This document shows, piece after piece, positions 22,285-34,317 of a stretch of 64,000 nucleotides of DNA. The stretch is taken from assembly GCA_036873755.1 (NCBI GenBank), contig JAVTVY010039324.1:62001-126000 (forward strand), given 5' to 3'. The notes under the pieces are model-generated. The model did no database searches and was not told the DNA's origin. It worked only from the letters and a program-made list of their open reading frames with translations. Source of the DNA: Hanleya hanleyi (lineage: Eukaryota; Mollusca; Polyplacophora; Lepidopleurida; Hanleyidae). Each line of letters begins with the position of its first letter. The first letter of the stretch is position 1. The position numbers were made by a program, and so were the translations under genes.

Positions 22285-22895
22285 ATATTTCTTCCTCTCT
22301 TCTTTCTGATACCTCACACGACCCAGTACGCCCATCATGGGTCCACCCAGGCCCCCAAACGCTCATTCTGATGCCCTTTCCCCACAATTCCCGGTCTGCG
22401 CATGCGCGCCATAACCCTACTTTCACTCCACACTCATCCAGTCGGATGCTACTGTATGAGAGCTTCACTTTGATGTCTCCCGCAGCTCAATCGGGCCAAT
22501 ATTGGCCCACCCAGGCCCCAAACGCCCATTCCAATGTCCTTTCCCCACAATTCCCTGTCTGCGCTACTTTCACTCCACATCCATCCAGTTGGACGCTACT
22601 GCACGAGAGCTTCAAACTGATACCTTCCACAGCCCAATTGGGCCACCATCTGTCAACCTAGGCCCCAAACGTCCATTACAGTGCCCTTTTCCCACAATTA
22701 CCGGACTGCGCATGCACGCCATTACGTAACTTCCACTCCATATTCATCCAGGAGGATGGTCCGCCACGAGTCCTTCGAACTGATACCTCACACGACCCAA
22801 TCGGACCAATAGTGGTCCACTTCGACCCCAAAATGTCAACCCCAGCACTACTTGCCCAGTGCGCATGCGCACGGTAACTTTTTCAATAAAAGTCA
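22285..22895. repeat. Approximately 155-165-bp tandem repeat with GCGCATGCGC boxes
   Basis: There are about four degenerate units, each with ATACCTCACACGACCC- or AGCCCAATTGGGCC-type text, GGCCCCAAACG, CCCCACAATT and a TGCGCATGC box (near 22395, 22706 and 22858). TGCGCATGCGC is the core of known NRF-1-type sites. The open frames running through the array follow the repeat and are not supported as genes. Confidence 0.6.
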
Positions 22896-23065
22896 ACCCA
22901 TGGCCTCGAGACCCCTCCCATCGTGTTTTACAGCTCGAGACAAAGAAAACAAGGGGCCACGACGTATACCACAAATATCCATGCGTGGGTTTTCTATTAG
23001 GTTTAACCTTGAAGTCACTGCAGCGTACGGTCTTCTTCTAGGAGTGAATAACTCCTGCTGCGCCG

Positions 23066-23177
23066 TCACGTGACCGGAAGTGACTTATGACCCGGAAGCG
23101 ACCTTTGACCCGGATGTGGCCTTTGACCCGGAAGTGGCATTTGACCCGGAAGTCATGTGACCGGAAGTGACGTCACC
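23066..23177. promoter_or_regulatory. Tandem CCGGAAG cluster with CRE palindrome
   Basis: Five CCGGAAG and one CCGGATG lie in about 110 bp, mostly in units like TTTGACCCGGAAGTGGC. The cluster is bounded by CACGTGA on the left and TGACGTCA (23168-23175) on the right. CCGGAAG is the ETS core and TGACGTCA the CRE. It could be a regulatory cluster, or simply a short minisatellite that contains these words. Confidence 0.45.
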
Positions 23178-23239
23178 TCCGCGTGACTCCACGCCACCCT
23201 CACTCCTCACTCCTCACTCTCATTTTTACTAATGAATAA

Positions 23240-23570
23240 GGATTTTATTTACTACTTTTGTTCAAATTTGAGCAATAAACATTTTCCATCAAAAAGAATC
23301 AAAGTATAAATAATCCACGGCTTATAGCGTTTGTATCATTGTGAACAATGAATTTCAGCAGAATGGATGATCAGTATGACTTCTTTCAATTTATAAGCAA
23401 TATTCTTTTCCTTCAAAGCAATGATCTCTATAATTAAAAAGATTTTAAGGTTGGTTCTTAATTTTTTAAATATTGATGTAAATAACAATATCATCGTGAT
23501 TTTAGGTATCAATTCGACTTGCTATCATTTTTCAAATATTCCTATTATTTGGGAACTTCAAGTGTCTATG
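23240..23570. repeat. Dispersed repeat R (first copy)
   Basis: The sequence from about TTTGTTCAAATTTG to GTGTCTATG is paralogous to 40750-41064, with shared text such as CATTTTCCATCAAAAAGAA and TTTCAGCAGAATGGATGA. Non-coding. In both copies it ends where a LINE tail begins. Confidence 0.75.
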
Positions 23571-24430
23571 TAATGTAATGTAATGTAATGTAATGCTTTA
23601 TTTAATTTTATGAGGATTGTGCACAGCCACAAGGCCACGGGGCACTCTCCTCAGATAACATACATGTCATAATTCACATACAGAGAAAAACACAATAAAT
23701 TGTTAAAAAGCTAAATGACTACAAATAACAAAATGATGATTTACATACACAGAATAACCAAATTAATGGTTCAATGACAAAATGCGTTTGAGGGTGGTGG
23801 GATTTTATAGATAATACTTATGTAGAAGTGGATATGTTGTTACTTCATATAATTCTAGCTTATTTACAATGGGTCGAATAAATTTTATTTATACAACTGG
23901 TAGAGCACTGATTTGATTAGCTTCATCTGTCACCGGTTGAGAGTGTTCATGAGCATGAAACCGTTTGGATGCTCCAATGAACTTTTGGACTATTTCAAAA
24001 ACAGACATATTTGTTTCATAATCAAAGTCAGAGGAGCCACGCAATAATAAATTTAACAGGTAATTTGGACAGTCATAAATTAGAAGAGAGTGGTGTACAC
24101 CGGGACAGATCAAGTTTGTAATCGAGGTGAGCATTGGCTTTCTCAGAGCGGCGAACATAGGACAACTCAAGAGGAAATGATAAGGGTCTTCATTGTTGTG
24201 ATTACAATAATGGCAGATAGAGATTGGGGAGATGTTATACTTAAACAAATGACCATTTAACGAACTAAAACCTAGCCTCATCCTACACAGTAGGACTGAG
24301 GTATATCCGCGGATGGAATTGTATATTTTAGTCAGGTATGAGGGTTGGTTAGTAAAGAATTTGGCCTTAAACATAGTTAATAAGGTTGCTTTTCGGGCGG
24401 AAGCATGAAGAGAATTCCAATCTTTAGAAG
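23571..24430 (-). mobile_element. 5'-truncated non-LTR retrotransposon, ORF2 C-terminus and 3' tail
   Basis: On the minus strand, reading from about 24430 gives SKDWNSLHASARKATL, then VLLCRMRLGFSSLNGHLF and CHYCNHNNEDPYHFLLSC. The last is a C-x2-C-x8-H-x4-C motif, the usual C-terminal part of LINE reverse transcriptases. The stop is at 23889. The 3' untranslated part ends in AAATAAAG and a (CATTA)n tail (23571-23597 on the plus strand). No RT core is present, so it is dead on arrival. Confidence 0.8.
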
Positions 24431-24984
24431 TCTGTGGAAAGAACGAATTTTGAAAACAATGTTAATGTTTACAATAGAGCTGGACTGACATCTGGGGAAT
24501 AAAATTACGGTTTTCAAACATTGGGGTATAATGACCTGGGTTAATTGTAGGTGTTAATTAATGCCCCTTGATTAATTATAGGTATTAATTCAATGTTTCT
24601 ATTCTTGCATGGTGATTTTGTTCGGAAGTTACTGGCTAGATTAGATCTATCTACCCAGGGCTAAGCGTGATTTTCAATGTCAGTGAAAGTAGGCCTATCT
24701 GCAGGGTCAGCCATTCAAGTTTACGGTGGGTATTCTCTCCCGTCAACGTAGAATGCAACCCTTCAATGTTGGCCCCAGTTGAATATATCTTGTTATACTT
24801 AATTATCTGGATGAATTTTCACATATATGTTGTCTAAACGATAACAAATACCCGCGAGCTCGGGTCGAAACTCTGAGGAGGGGTGGAACTCTCAGGATAC
24901 GGGGTTAGAAACTTTGAGGATAGGCCAGTGTTATCCTCAGAGTTCCGGCCGGAACTATAAGGACGCGGAAATCTGAGGATACGA
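24431..24984. other. Unassigned non-coding sequence
   Basis: I see no gene. About 24860-24990 has several imperfect AACTCTGAGGA words in both orientations. Confidence 0.35.
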
Positions 24985-25290
24985 CAGCGGCCATCTTGGA
25001 TTACATAGGTAATTGAAAAGCAATACCAAGTGTCATCTCATGGATGTCAAGACACTCTCCAAGTTTAAAGTCAATCGGTTCAAAATAGTTCCCGAGTTTA
25101 TTGGTCGGATAAGAAAATGTGCGAAGACCCAACTGCTGAAAATCAAGGATGACTGATGGCGGCCATCTCGGATTACACAAGTAACTAAAAAATTCCCTAA
25201 CCGTCCTTTCACCGATGTCCAGACCGTCCCCAAGTTTGAAGTCGATCGGTTCAATAATTAGTGAGTTAGTGATCGGACAAAAAAAAATGT
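24985..25290. repeat. Approximately 165-bp GGCGGCCAT repeat family, about two units
   Basis: Units contain GGCGGCCATCT, GGATTACA, AAGTTTGAAGTCGATCGGTT and GTCGGATAAGAAA. They match the four-unit array at 44308-44960. Non-coding. Confidence 0.65.
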
Positions 25291-25965
25291 GTAACGGGAA
25301 GACAAAACAACGTAATGATGGAATTACGTACGCCCAGTGTTTTCAAGTCCAGGGGGACACAATGACGTGGGGAAGATGTGATTCGAACACACAACTCGTT
25401 CCTGTCACGTATTACCGCGTTCATTTCCGCTGACCCACTTGCAGGCGGCACAAAGGAGAGTTAGGCAAATAGATTTTCCGCTGCATACTTTAACATTCAA
25501 AAGAACCACCGCTCTTGGACGGTTACTTCTCTGCACTATGTCAGAAAGCATTAAGGTTATGCTTTACTGTTTATATTCAGTCTGCATATAAAACGATTTC
25601 TACCATGCTGACTGAAGTCGGTCGGTTCAATGGTTCTCGAGCTATTGATCGGACAAAAAAATGTGTAACGGAAAGACGAAACGACGAAATGACGGATTTA
25701 CGTACACCCGGTGTTTCCAAGTCTGGGGGGACACAATAACGTGGGGAAGATGCGATTCGAACAAACAACTTACTGGAACCTGGTTCCTGTCCCGTAGTAA
25801 CCGTTAGGCAAATAGGTTTTCCGCGGTATACCTTAACATTCAAAAGAACTACCAAGAAATGCCGCTCGTGATCGGTTACTTCTCTACACTATGTCAGAAA
25901 GCATTAAGGTTATGGTTTACTGCTTAAATTCCGTCTGCATATAAAACGATTTCTACCATGCTGAC
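25255..25965 (-). repeat. Two tandem approximately 355-bp units with tRNA-like B box (SINE-like)
   Basis: 25255-25610 and 25615-25965 are direct repeats. They share GATCGGACAAAAAAA, GTGTAACGG, CAGAAAGCATTAAGGTTATG and ATATAAAACGATTTCTACCATG. On the minus strand each contains GTTCGAATC (near 25380 and 25756), a B-box match. The first also has an A-box-like GGGTCAGCGG at the expected distance. This suggests a tRNA-derived SINE body. No intact tRNA fold is claimed. Confidence 0.5.
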
Positions 25966-26340
25966 TAGTTATTAAACTATTTCCATGGAATGCGTTTCTA
26001 AACATTTTCCATTTGATAACAGCTGTCACAAAAAATGTCTTCGGGTCTAATAAAATCTGTGACACGATTTCTGGGAATATAAATAATCAATGATACAAGA
26101 TTTTGACTTTGATAAAGAATAAACCAATTTGGCATAGTGAACTGCTATACGCGTAGAATCCTCGCTGGACTGAAATACGTACATTTTATGAATTTTATTT
26201 ACAGAAAGCTCTTAATATCGAAGTTCCGCGAAAGCAGTATAGTCCATCTAGCTATTTTAAAATGATATAGCAATAGGCCCTATCAGTACACCTGTCTGGT
26301 CAACCGTGTTGGCGTTCGGGAAAACAAGCCTATTGTTAAC

Positions 26341-29300
26341 GAGAGATCCTGAAGGATCTTGGCGCCCACCATCCTCCGATAATTGTAAGCTAATGACAAG
26401 AGGATCTTTTTGTCCATTGTTACTAACATGACTAAGGACAAACGATTGATTTTGTAATTTTGTTCACAGAATTTCGAATCTGAGCGAAAATGATCAAAAA
26501 AGGGACACTGGAAAACACCAAGATATCATCTTTCTAAGTTTAAAGAGTTTCAAGATTTCTAGAAACTGTACTTATGTCAGTTGTAATACTACAAGAGAAA
26601 AGAGCAAAGTTAGTCTGAAAGTGAATGTCCGGAGGTCCGGAGGATCATTCGTCTTCGTTTTGTAGTATTTTTTTCTGCACGTGCGAAGACAAATGTCTTT
26701 GACCCTTTGGCATGAACTATGAAACATACTTAAGATTTTATAATTAGGAACGAATGCTAATTCTGTTCTGTTTACTGGGCTAGTTTGAGATATCTCTTTT
26801 AAGATACCATGCTCGAAATTAGTAACATGGTACAATACTTAATACTGAAGGGATCCGCGCAGTGATGTTGAAACCTCGAAAGTGTCTGAATCCTGATTAT
26901 CTCCCTTGGATCGAAACACGCAGTAGTCTAAAGTTGTGGAGTTGTAACGTTGTGTCACAAGAGTGACGTCCCTTCATGCAGCCGAACCGTCGGGAGATGA
27001 AACAGTTCACTGGACTAAGGAAACTGATTTAAAATTTGAAAATTTGCAGTAGTTCCTGAGAAATCGCGATAACAAGGTTTCATGGGGAAATATGGCCACA
27101 AGGCAGCCATCTTGGATTTTCGAATCGGACCAGAAAAGATATCTTTCACAACTAGACTCCACGGGGAACCTGTGTGCCAAATTTGTGAAAGATCCATGAA
27201 GTAGTTCCTGAGAAATCGCGATAACAAGGTTTCATGAGGAAATCCAAGATGGCTGCCTGGTGGCCATATTGGATTTCGAATCGGACCAGAAAAGGTATCT
27301 TGCACAACTAGACCCCAAGGGGAACCTGTGTACCAAATTTGGCAAAGATCCATGCAGTAGTTGCTGAGAAATTGAGATAACAAGGTTTCATGGGGGAAAT
27401 CCAAGATGGCCGCCTTGTGGCCATATTGGATTTTCGATTCGGACCGAAAAAGATGTTTTCCCCAACTAGACCCTAAGGGGAAGGTGTGTACCAAATTTGA
27501 GAAAGATCCATGCAGTACTTCCTGAGAAATGACAATAACAAAGTTTCATGGGGAAATCCAAGATGGCTTCCTGGTGGCCATATTGGATTTTCGAATCGGG
27601 CCAGAAAAGGTATCTTGCACAACTGGACCACAAGAAGAACCTGTGTACCAAATTTGACAAAGATCCATGCAGTATTTCCTGAGAAACCACAATAACAAAG
27701 TTTCACGGGGAAATCTAATATGGCTGCCTGATGGCCATATTGGATTTGGACCGAAAGAGGTGTCTTGCACAACTAGACCCTAGGGGGAATCTGTGTACCA
27801 AATTTGAGAAAGATCCATGCAGCACTTCCTGGGAAATGACAATAACAAAGTTTCATGGGAAATCCAAGATGTCTGCCTGGTGGCCATATTGGATTTTCGA
27901 ATCGGACCAGAAAAGGTATCTTGCACAACTGGACCACAAGGGGAACCTGTGTACCAAATTTCAGAAAGATCCATGCAGTAGTTCCTGAGAAATGGCGATA
28001 AGGTTTCATGGGGAAATCCAAGATGGCTGCCTGGTGGCCATATTGGATTTTCGATTCGCACCAGAAAAGGTATCTTGCATAACTAGACCCGAAGGGGAAC
28101 CTGTGTACTGAATTTGGGAAAGATCCATGCAGTAGTTCCTGAGAAATCGCGATAAGAAGATTTCATGAGGAAATCCAAGATGGCCGCCTTGTGGCTATAC
28201 TGGATTTTCGAATCGGACAGGAAAAGGCATCTTGCACAACTAGACCCCAAGGGGAACCTGTATGCCAAATTTGAGAAAGATCCATGAAGTAGTTCCTGAG
28301 AAATGGCGATAACAAGTTTTCATGGGGAAATCCAAGATGGCTGCCTGGTGGCCATATTGAATTTTCGAATCGGACCAGAAAAGGTATCTTGCACAACTAG
28401 ACCCCAAGGGGAACCTGTGTACCGAATTTGGGAAAGATCCATGCAGTAGTTCCTGAGAAATCGCGATAACAAGGTTTCACGGGGACATCCAAGATGGCCG
28501 CCTTGTGGCCATATTGGATTTTCGAATAGGACCAGAAAAGGTATGTGCACAACTAGACCCCAAGGGGAACCTGTGTACCAAATTTCAGAAAGATCCATGC
28601 AGTAGTTCCTGAGAAATCGCGATAACAACGTTTCATGGGGAAATCCAAGATGGCCGCCTTTTGGCCATATTGGATTATCGAATCGGACCAGAAAAGGTAT
28701 CTGCACAACTAGACCCCAAGGGGAACCTGTGTACCAAATTTCAGAAAGATCCATGCAGTAGTTCCTGAGAAATCGCGATAACAAGGTTTCATGGGGAAAT
28801 CCAAGATGGCCGCCTTGTGGCCATATTGGATTATCGAATCGGACCAGGAAAGGTATCTGCACAACTAGACCCCAAGGGGAACCTGTCTACCAAATTTCAG
28901 AAAGATCCATGAAGTAGCTCCTGAGAAATCGCGATAACAAGGTTTCACGGGGAAATCCAAGATGGCCGCCTTGTGGCCATATTGGATTTTCGATTCGGAC
29001 CAGAAAAGGTATCTGCACAACTAGACCCCAAGGGAAACCTGTGTACCAAATTTCAGAAAGATCCATGAAGTAGTTCCTGAGAAATGGCGATAACAAGGTT
29101 TCATTGGGAAATCCAAGATGGCTGCCTGGTGGCCATATTGGATTTTCGAATCGGACCAGAAAAGGTATCTTGCACAACTAGACCCCAAGGGGAACCTGTG
29201 TACCGAATGTGGGAAAGATCCATGCAGTAGTTCCTGAGAAATCGCGATAACAAGGTTTCACGGGGAAATCCAAGATGGTCGCCTTGTGGCCATATTGGAT

Positions 29301-29644
29301 TTTCGAATCGGACCAGAAAAGGTATCTGCACAACTAAACCCCAAGGGAAACCTGTGTACCAAATTTCAGAAAGACCCATGAAGTAGTTCCTGAGAAATCG
29401 CGATAACAAGGTTTCATGGGGAAATCCAAGATGGCCACCTTGTGACCATATTGGATTATCGAATCGGACCAGAAAAGGTATCTGCACAACTAGACCCCAA
29501 GGGGAACCTGTCTACCAAATTTCAGAAAGATCCAAGCAGTAGTTCCTGAGAAATCGCGATAACAAGAATTGTTTACGGACGGACGACGGACGACGGACGG
29601 ACGACGGACCACGGACGAAAAGCGATTTGAACAGCATGGTGGGC
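26341..29644. mobile_element. 3.3 kb non-autonomous element built on a 156-bp tandem array
   Basis: Blocks 1 and 2 lack it, so its borders are clear. TAAC flanks it on both sides (26337-26340 and 29645-29648). The left end has a small hairpin, AGATCCTGAAGGATCT, then GCCCACCAT (26364-26372). The right end is a GACGGACGACGG-rich tract, then ATGGTGGGC (29636-29644), the inverse of GCCCACCAT. About 0.7 kb of unique sequence precedes about 16 units of 156 bp (about 27050-29570), each with CCAAGATGGC and CCATATTGGATT. Terminal hairpin, subterminal inverted repeats and a central tandem array resemble Helentron-type non-autonomous elements. That class assignment is inference. The 156-bp period keeps one frame open, but it is not a gene. 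Confidence 0.75.
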
Positions 29645-29648
29645 TAAC

Positions 29649-30389
29649 AAAATGCCGTCACAGGGAACTATTGATTGACCCCCGCGACTTGTGACAGCTG
29701 CTGAGCTATCGGAAATTTGTCATCTTTATACGGTTGTAATAAGAACGGCTGTCGAAGGGGCAACATATAACATATTCTGCATTACGACATGTGCAAGAGT
29801 ATATGTATCAAGTGGGCAACCAGTACCTGAAACACCCAGTTGAAACACCCAGTTTCAGGTTGGACAAGCATTGCCTGGACTATAGAGCATTCAGCTGTTA
29901 TCAATCATTTTGCGAATAATTCAAGTTTGAGCTCGTTTCCCCACTGGAGACCATATCAAGCTCGCTGAAAGATACGAGTCGCCTCAATCAACGCAGCCCT
30001 TAATGCGCAGCTAAAGGATATATATTTCTTATATGCCAGGAAGCAGGGCGGGGAATATCGCAATTAACCGTGAAACATCCAAGAAGTAAGAACAAATAAA
30101 ACAACCCGATATAGAAAACATAGCAAATAATTTGTATTTTATCGAGAATAGACAAAATGGCAGCCTTCAGCAGATAAACTTGAAGTGATTAACACGTAAA
30201 AATATAAATCAAGTTCATGGGCAAAGTTAAAAAATTCAGTTGTGAGACCTAATTTACATATATACAACAGGGGCAGCAGCTTTGCGTACAATGTTCCATT
30301 TTTCGATACCCTTTTGGTACAAATTCGTAGCCGTTACATGCTTAATTTCGCGTAAGTCATTGGTGGTGGTTGTGTTAGTTGCGACCTTC
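29649..30389. other. Block 3 sequence 3' of the globin gene
   Basis: It is homologous to about 11890-12737 of block 2. Block 1 has lost most of it. No gene is visible on either strand. Confidence 0.5.
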
Positions 30390-33300
30390 CTAACGCGCCT
30401 GTTCAAGGGTGTATTCAGTCTGACCGGAGACGATTTGGTCCGTTACCCAGCCATATAATTCTTTCCAGGCATCTTCCACACCACGGTTGAACGTGGTCGG
30501 CGCTGCTTTGGACATGTTATCAACCAGAGCATGGCCCAAATACTGTGGAAAATAAAAATATAGAGGGTAATCAGTTAAATAATGAACAAGATTGGCTCTG
30601 GACAGTAACATTTATAACGTGCCGATCGGTATTACAAGCCTATCAGGATTCTTGTAGCATGTTTTCAATTTGTATATAAGATGACTATATAGGGTAGTTC
30701 AAGCCCTCCGCCAACGAGCGAGAAGTGGGCATCGGATGCAAAGGCGCAGAGAAGCCCTTAATATCACAACGACCCTTAACGTCGCAATGCGATGATAAGG
30801 GTCGTTGCGATGTTTAGGGCTTCTACACTGCACCCCGTTTGCAAGTGGAATGTTTTACTACGGAGTCCAAAGTCAGAAAAATGACGATGGCCCATCGCCA
30901 TTTATCGGTGACGAGGCCGTGCCATCGCCATTTATTGGTGACGAGGCCGTGTTATCGCCATTTATTGGCGATGGGGCCTGGTCATCATCAACAAATGACG
31001 TGTAGATTTAAGGTCATCGTCAATAAATGGCGATGGAATGGTGATGATGGAATATGGTGATGGCTCTAACTCAGCACCATTTATTGGTGATACTCTAGTC
31101 GCCTTTTATTGGTGATAGTGTCGTCGCCTTTTATTGATGAGGGCTACCACCATTGTTTTGGCTGTGTAGCAGGTGAAAAGTAAGGGCCCAAGAACTGGCG
31201 TTTTGTTTTCTAACAACTTCTAAGATATCCATCCAAAACTTTTGAAATGTATATTACGTGATTTATACGTACTAGGTACACAAGAGTTTGTCATACCTCA
31301 AATTATTTTACTTGTTTTGGATGCATGAATGTTTAAATTACAATGGCCGCGGTTTACCTAATTATTCCGATTTCGCAACTTTTAAAATCAGTGAAATACG
31401 TTGTGAGGCGAAGTTGGAAAATCTGACTCTTACGGGCATAGAAATCTTCAGAATGGGTATGCGAAGTTTTGAAACAGAATTGTTCAACTTTTATGGCTTC
31501 AAACTGAAATGCTTAATCAAAGTAAATTGCCCGAATCGGTACCTATCGATACGTATACGCCATACATGATTCAATACCTTAGTTGGGATGTAATTAAGAA
31601 AACCTTAAGAGGGTGTCAGAATTTTCTGTGAAAGGGACTCGAGTCCATAAAACAATTTACGAAGTCCATCTAAATTTTACTTTGGAGGGTAATTTTTCAG
31701 TGAGAATGTTTGCATTAAAATGAACTCGAGGCATGAAGCGGGTTCCTTCGTGAAAAATATCCCTGGAAATGTGGTCCCGGATATTGATACTGACCATGAC
31801 AACTTATCTAAAATATATATTGTTTAATTGTCAGAGTAAAACTTGTTCTTCTTATTGGACCGACAATGACCGACAATTTATTTGAGACATTTGCGATAAA
31901 ATTCTGATAAGGAGAAAAGCCTGAGGACTTGGACAAACTAACAAACTTACAGGAAAATAAGTTCCAGGGATGTTGTAACCATGGGTGCCATGACGACCGC
32001 CAAGCTGTTTGAGAATTGGGACGACTTCTTCCAAGTTGTCCATGTTGTCGACAACCATTCCGAGGTATTTGATCACTCTGGTGACGTGGAAGATCACGCG
32101 AGAGTTATTCTGGAACTGTCCGGCCGCTGTTCCACGAGCGAAGTCGAACTTTTCCTTTGTTTGTGGGTAACATTCGAACAACCTGTAAAAGTAAGAAAAT
32201 GCCTTTATCAAAATCACAACAAAACAAAATAAATAACATGATACATGGACATGGCGCATTTCATGCTGTAGCAAGGGCTGGCGAGGGCTTGTGAAGCTGG
32301 GCGTTATCTGAAGAGGGCCAGAAACGACAGGCTTGTCTCCAATCAAAGGCCAACCAAATCTTCTGAACAAGCTAATCTAGCTATACATCTAGCTGCGGAT
32401 CTATCAAAAGTTGGATTGGTTAAATATCCCATGTGTCCATTCTTCCACTGTCATAGTTTGTAACCTCATCAACGGTTCGTGTAATACCATATGACTGCAT
32501 TCAACCGAAAGACACGCATTCAGTCTTTATAGATTTGTTTGACACGAGAAGCATCTGTATTCATAAAACTGCATTAGATATAATGTTGATATTTCACTTA
32601 TATTCTACTGAAATCAACCTTATTTGGGCCTGCGCCTGTAGTGACAACCTGAGCCCACTCCATGCCGTTTAGTAACGGATGATGTTGATTGGTCGAGGAC
32701 CATGTGAACAAAACCTGCACGTTTTGCCTTTTTAATCCGTGTCCAGTCAGAGGGTTAACTGACAGTAGGAGGAATGCAATTTGATAACATGAGACTGTAT
32801 GTGATCTGACCTGATCCAAATTAATATAGATCATACAATCTTGTAGTTATCTCCTTGTACTCTCTCGATATGGGTTATTATAGTGCCACAGACATGTCAC
32901 AGATGCGCCTGGGCCATTGGGGAGAGCTTCTATTAACTTAACATGAGGAAACACGAGAAAGTCTTCAAAAGTATGGACCATGCTTATCAGTTTTTTGGCA
33001 ATAAAGAATCAGTGTCCGTCTGAATGTTACGTTTGTGAAACCCTAAAATCATTTCTTCCCTTCTGCACAAACAGCCCTTCTGAACAATCAAAAATGACGT
33101 AAAACAGCGTCGACGGAAGGTTGAGATTGGGCTTTGAGCCTACAGGCCAATCTAAAATATGCATCTTGAACCAAAATGGTATTTCTATATATCGACAGAT
33201 AATACTGCAAACATCAAATTAGTTTTGGTTATATAGGTGTAATACTTTAGATACGTTAAAATCCATGCTAATCTGCGAAAAAAGCCAAGAAACAGACGAA

Positions 33301-34317
33301 AGCTCAATTTCAAATAGCCGAAGTTCAGTGTACACTATAGTCCGAAGGATATCCCAACAAGGAAAACTATTTCTAATTCAATCAAAATCTCGGGCACATG
33401 CACGGCGCTGTTAGTCGAAATTATGCGAAAAATCTTATTTTCAGGGCGATGGGTCCATACTTTAGATTAAAATAACAAATTGACAATCCATGCATGCTTC
33501 CTGGGCTGAATATCTGCACGATCTGGAAATACATGTATCTAAACAGCCACCAACCCTGTATAAGGACATTGCTTTTTTTTTAAGGTCTGTAGTTTCTGAT
33601 AGCAGGGATCTGATTCAAGTAATAGTACACAATATTGCTTACCTCATGAAGAGTTGGATGCCAGTCTCTGTATGGTCTCCCTTCACGTAAGTAGCCCATA
33701 CTGAACGAATCTGGTTCTTCTGTCTATCATCCAGTTTGGGATATTTTCCTTTGCTCTTGAATCGAATACATTCAAACAACCTGAGGGGATAAACAGAAAT
33801 ATTGGTTTATATTGAAGAATAGGCGAGATAATCACCTGTAAAGTGGTAATATTAACATTATAGTATTACATGTAATATATTATTTGATCAGTCCTTTAGC
33901 TCTTTAACTACATGTAGCAACTATAGATTGGTCAACTGGGCAAATTTTCAAACTTTTCCTTATAATTTTTTTAACTCTACGGTAATAATCTGGATTGCCA
34001 CAAGATGGGTCGGATTACCGTCACCTACACGATACCAAGTTGTTTTCTGAAAACCTATGTATGTTAATATCTAGGGCAGGGGTGTTATCATCTAATAATC
34101 AAATAATATACTTACTGTACAAAAACAGCTTCAGAAGTTCTGTTGATGATTTCCTGGGTTGCCTGAAAGACATAAATATTGGCATAATTCTCCAGTTCTG
34201 ACAACAGATGTACAAACACAAAAATACATTACAACGTTTATCAGCAGCAAATATAATTGGTCAATAATTTTGTTAAGCAAACGCATTAACCTTTGAAATG
34301 ATATGAAAACTCACCAT
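30390..34317 (-). CDS. Globin copy 3, intact five-exon gene
   Basis: Coding parts on the minus strand: 34315-34317 (ATG ending exon 1, donor GTGAGT), 34116-34162, 33643-33780, 31951-32182 and 30390-30542. Exon lengths (3+47+138+232+153) are identical to copy 2, giving 190 residues. Distal His95, proximal His127 and CD1 Phe75 are present. Visible differences from copy 2 include EEVVP for EEVLP, TTFNRG for TTFSRG and TEYTLEQAR for TEYTPEQAR. Copy 3, like copy 2, has AATTAA where copy 1 has AATAAA downstream of the stop, so its polyadenylation signal is not obvious. The upstream TATA-like element is at 34405-34416. Confidence 0.9.
30885..31165. repeat. CATCGCC/GGCGATG hairpin array in globin copy 3 intron
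   Basis: This is the same array as at 4190-4480 and 13375-13615, in the G7.0 intron. Units such as CGCCATTTATTGGCGATG alternate with GTGACGAGGCCGTG. Unit number and order differ slightly between the three gene copies. Confidence 0.7.
33804..33844. repeat. 41-bp VNTR unit, single copy
   Basis: One somewhat diverged copy of the intron unit that is doubled at 7197 and tripled at 16213. Confidence 0.8.

Noticed and set aside
22263..22974. Several overlapping frames on both strands
   Set aside because: They follow the GC-rich tandem repeat and are not conserved between units.
27015..29487. Series of minus-strand open frames of 60-180 codons with repeating peptides
   Set aside because: They are one frame of the 156-bp tandem repeat (a multiple of three), staggered in different frames between units, with no domain or gene signals.
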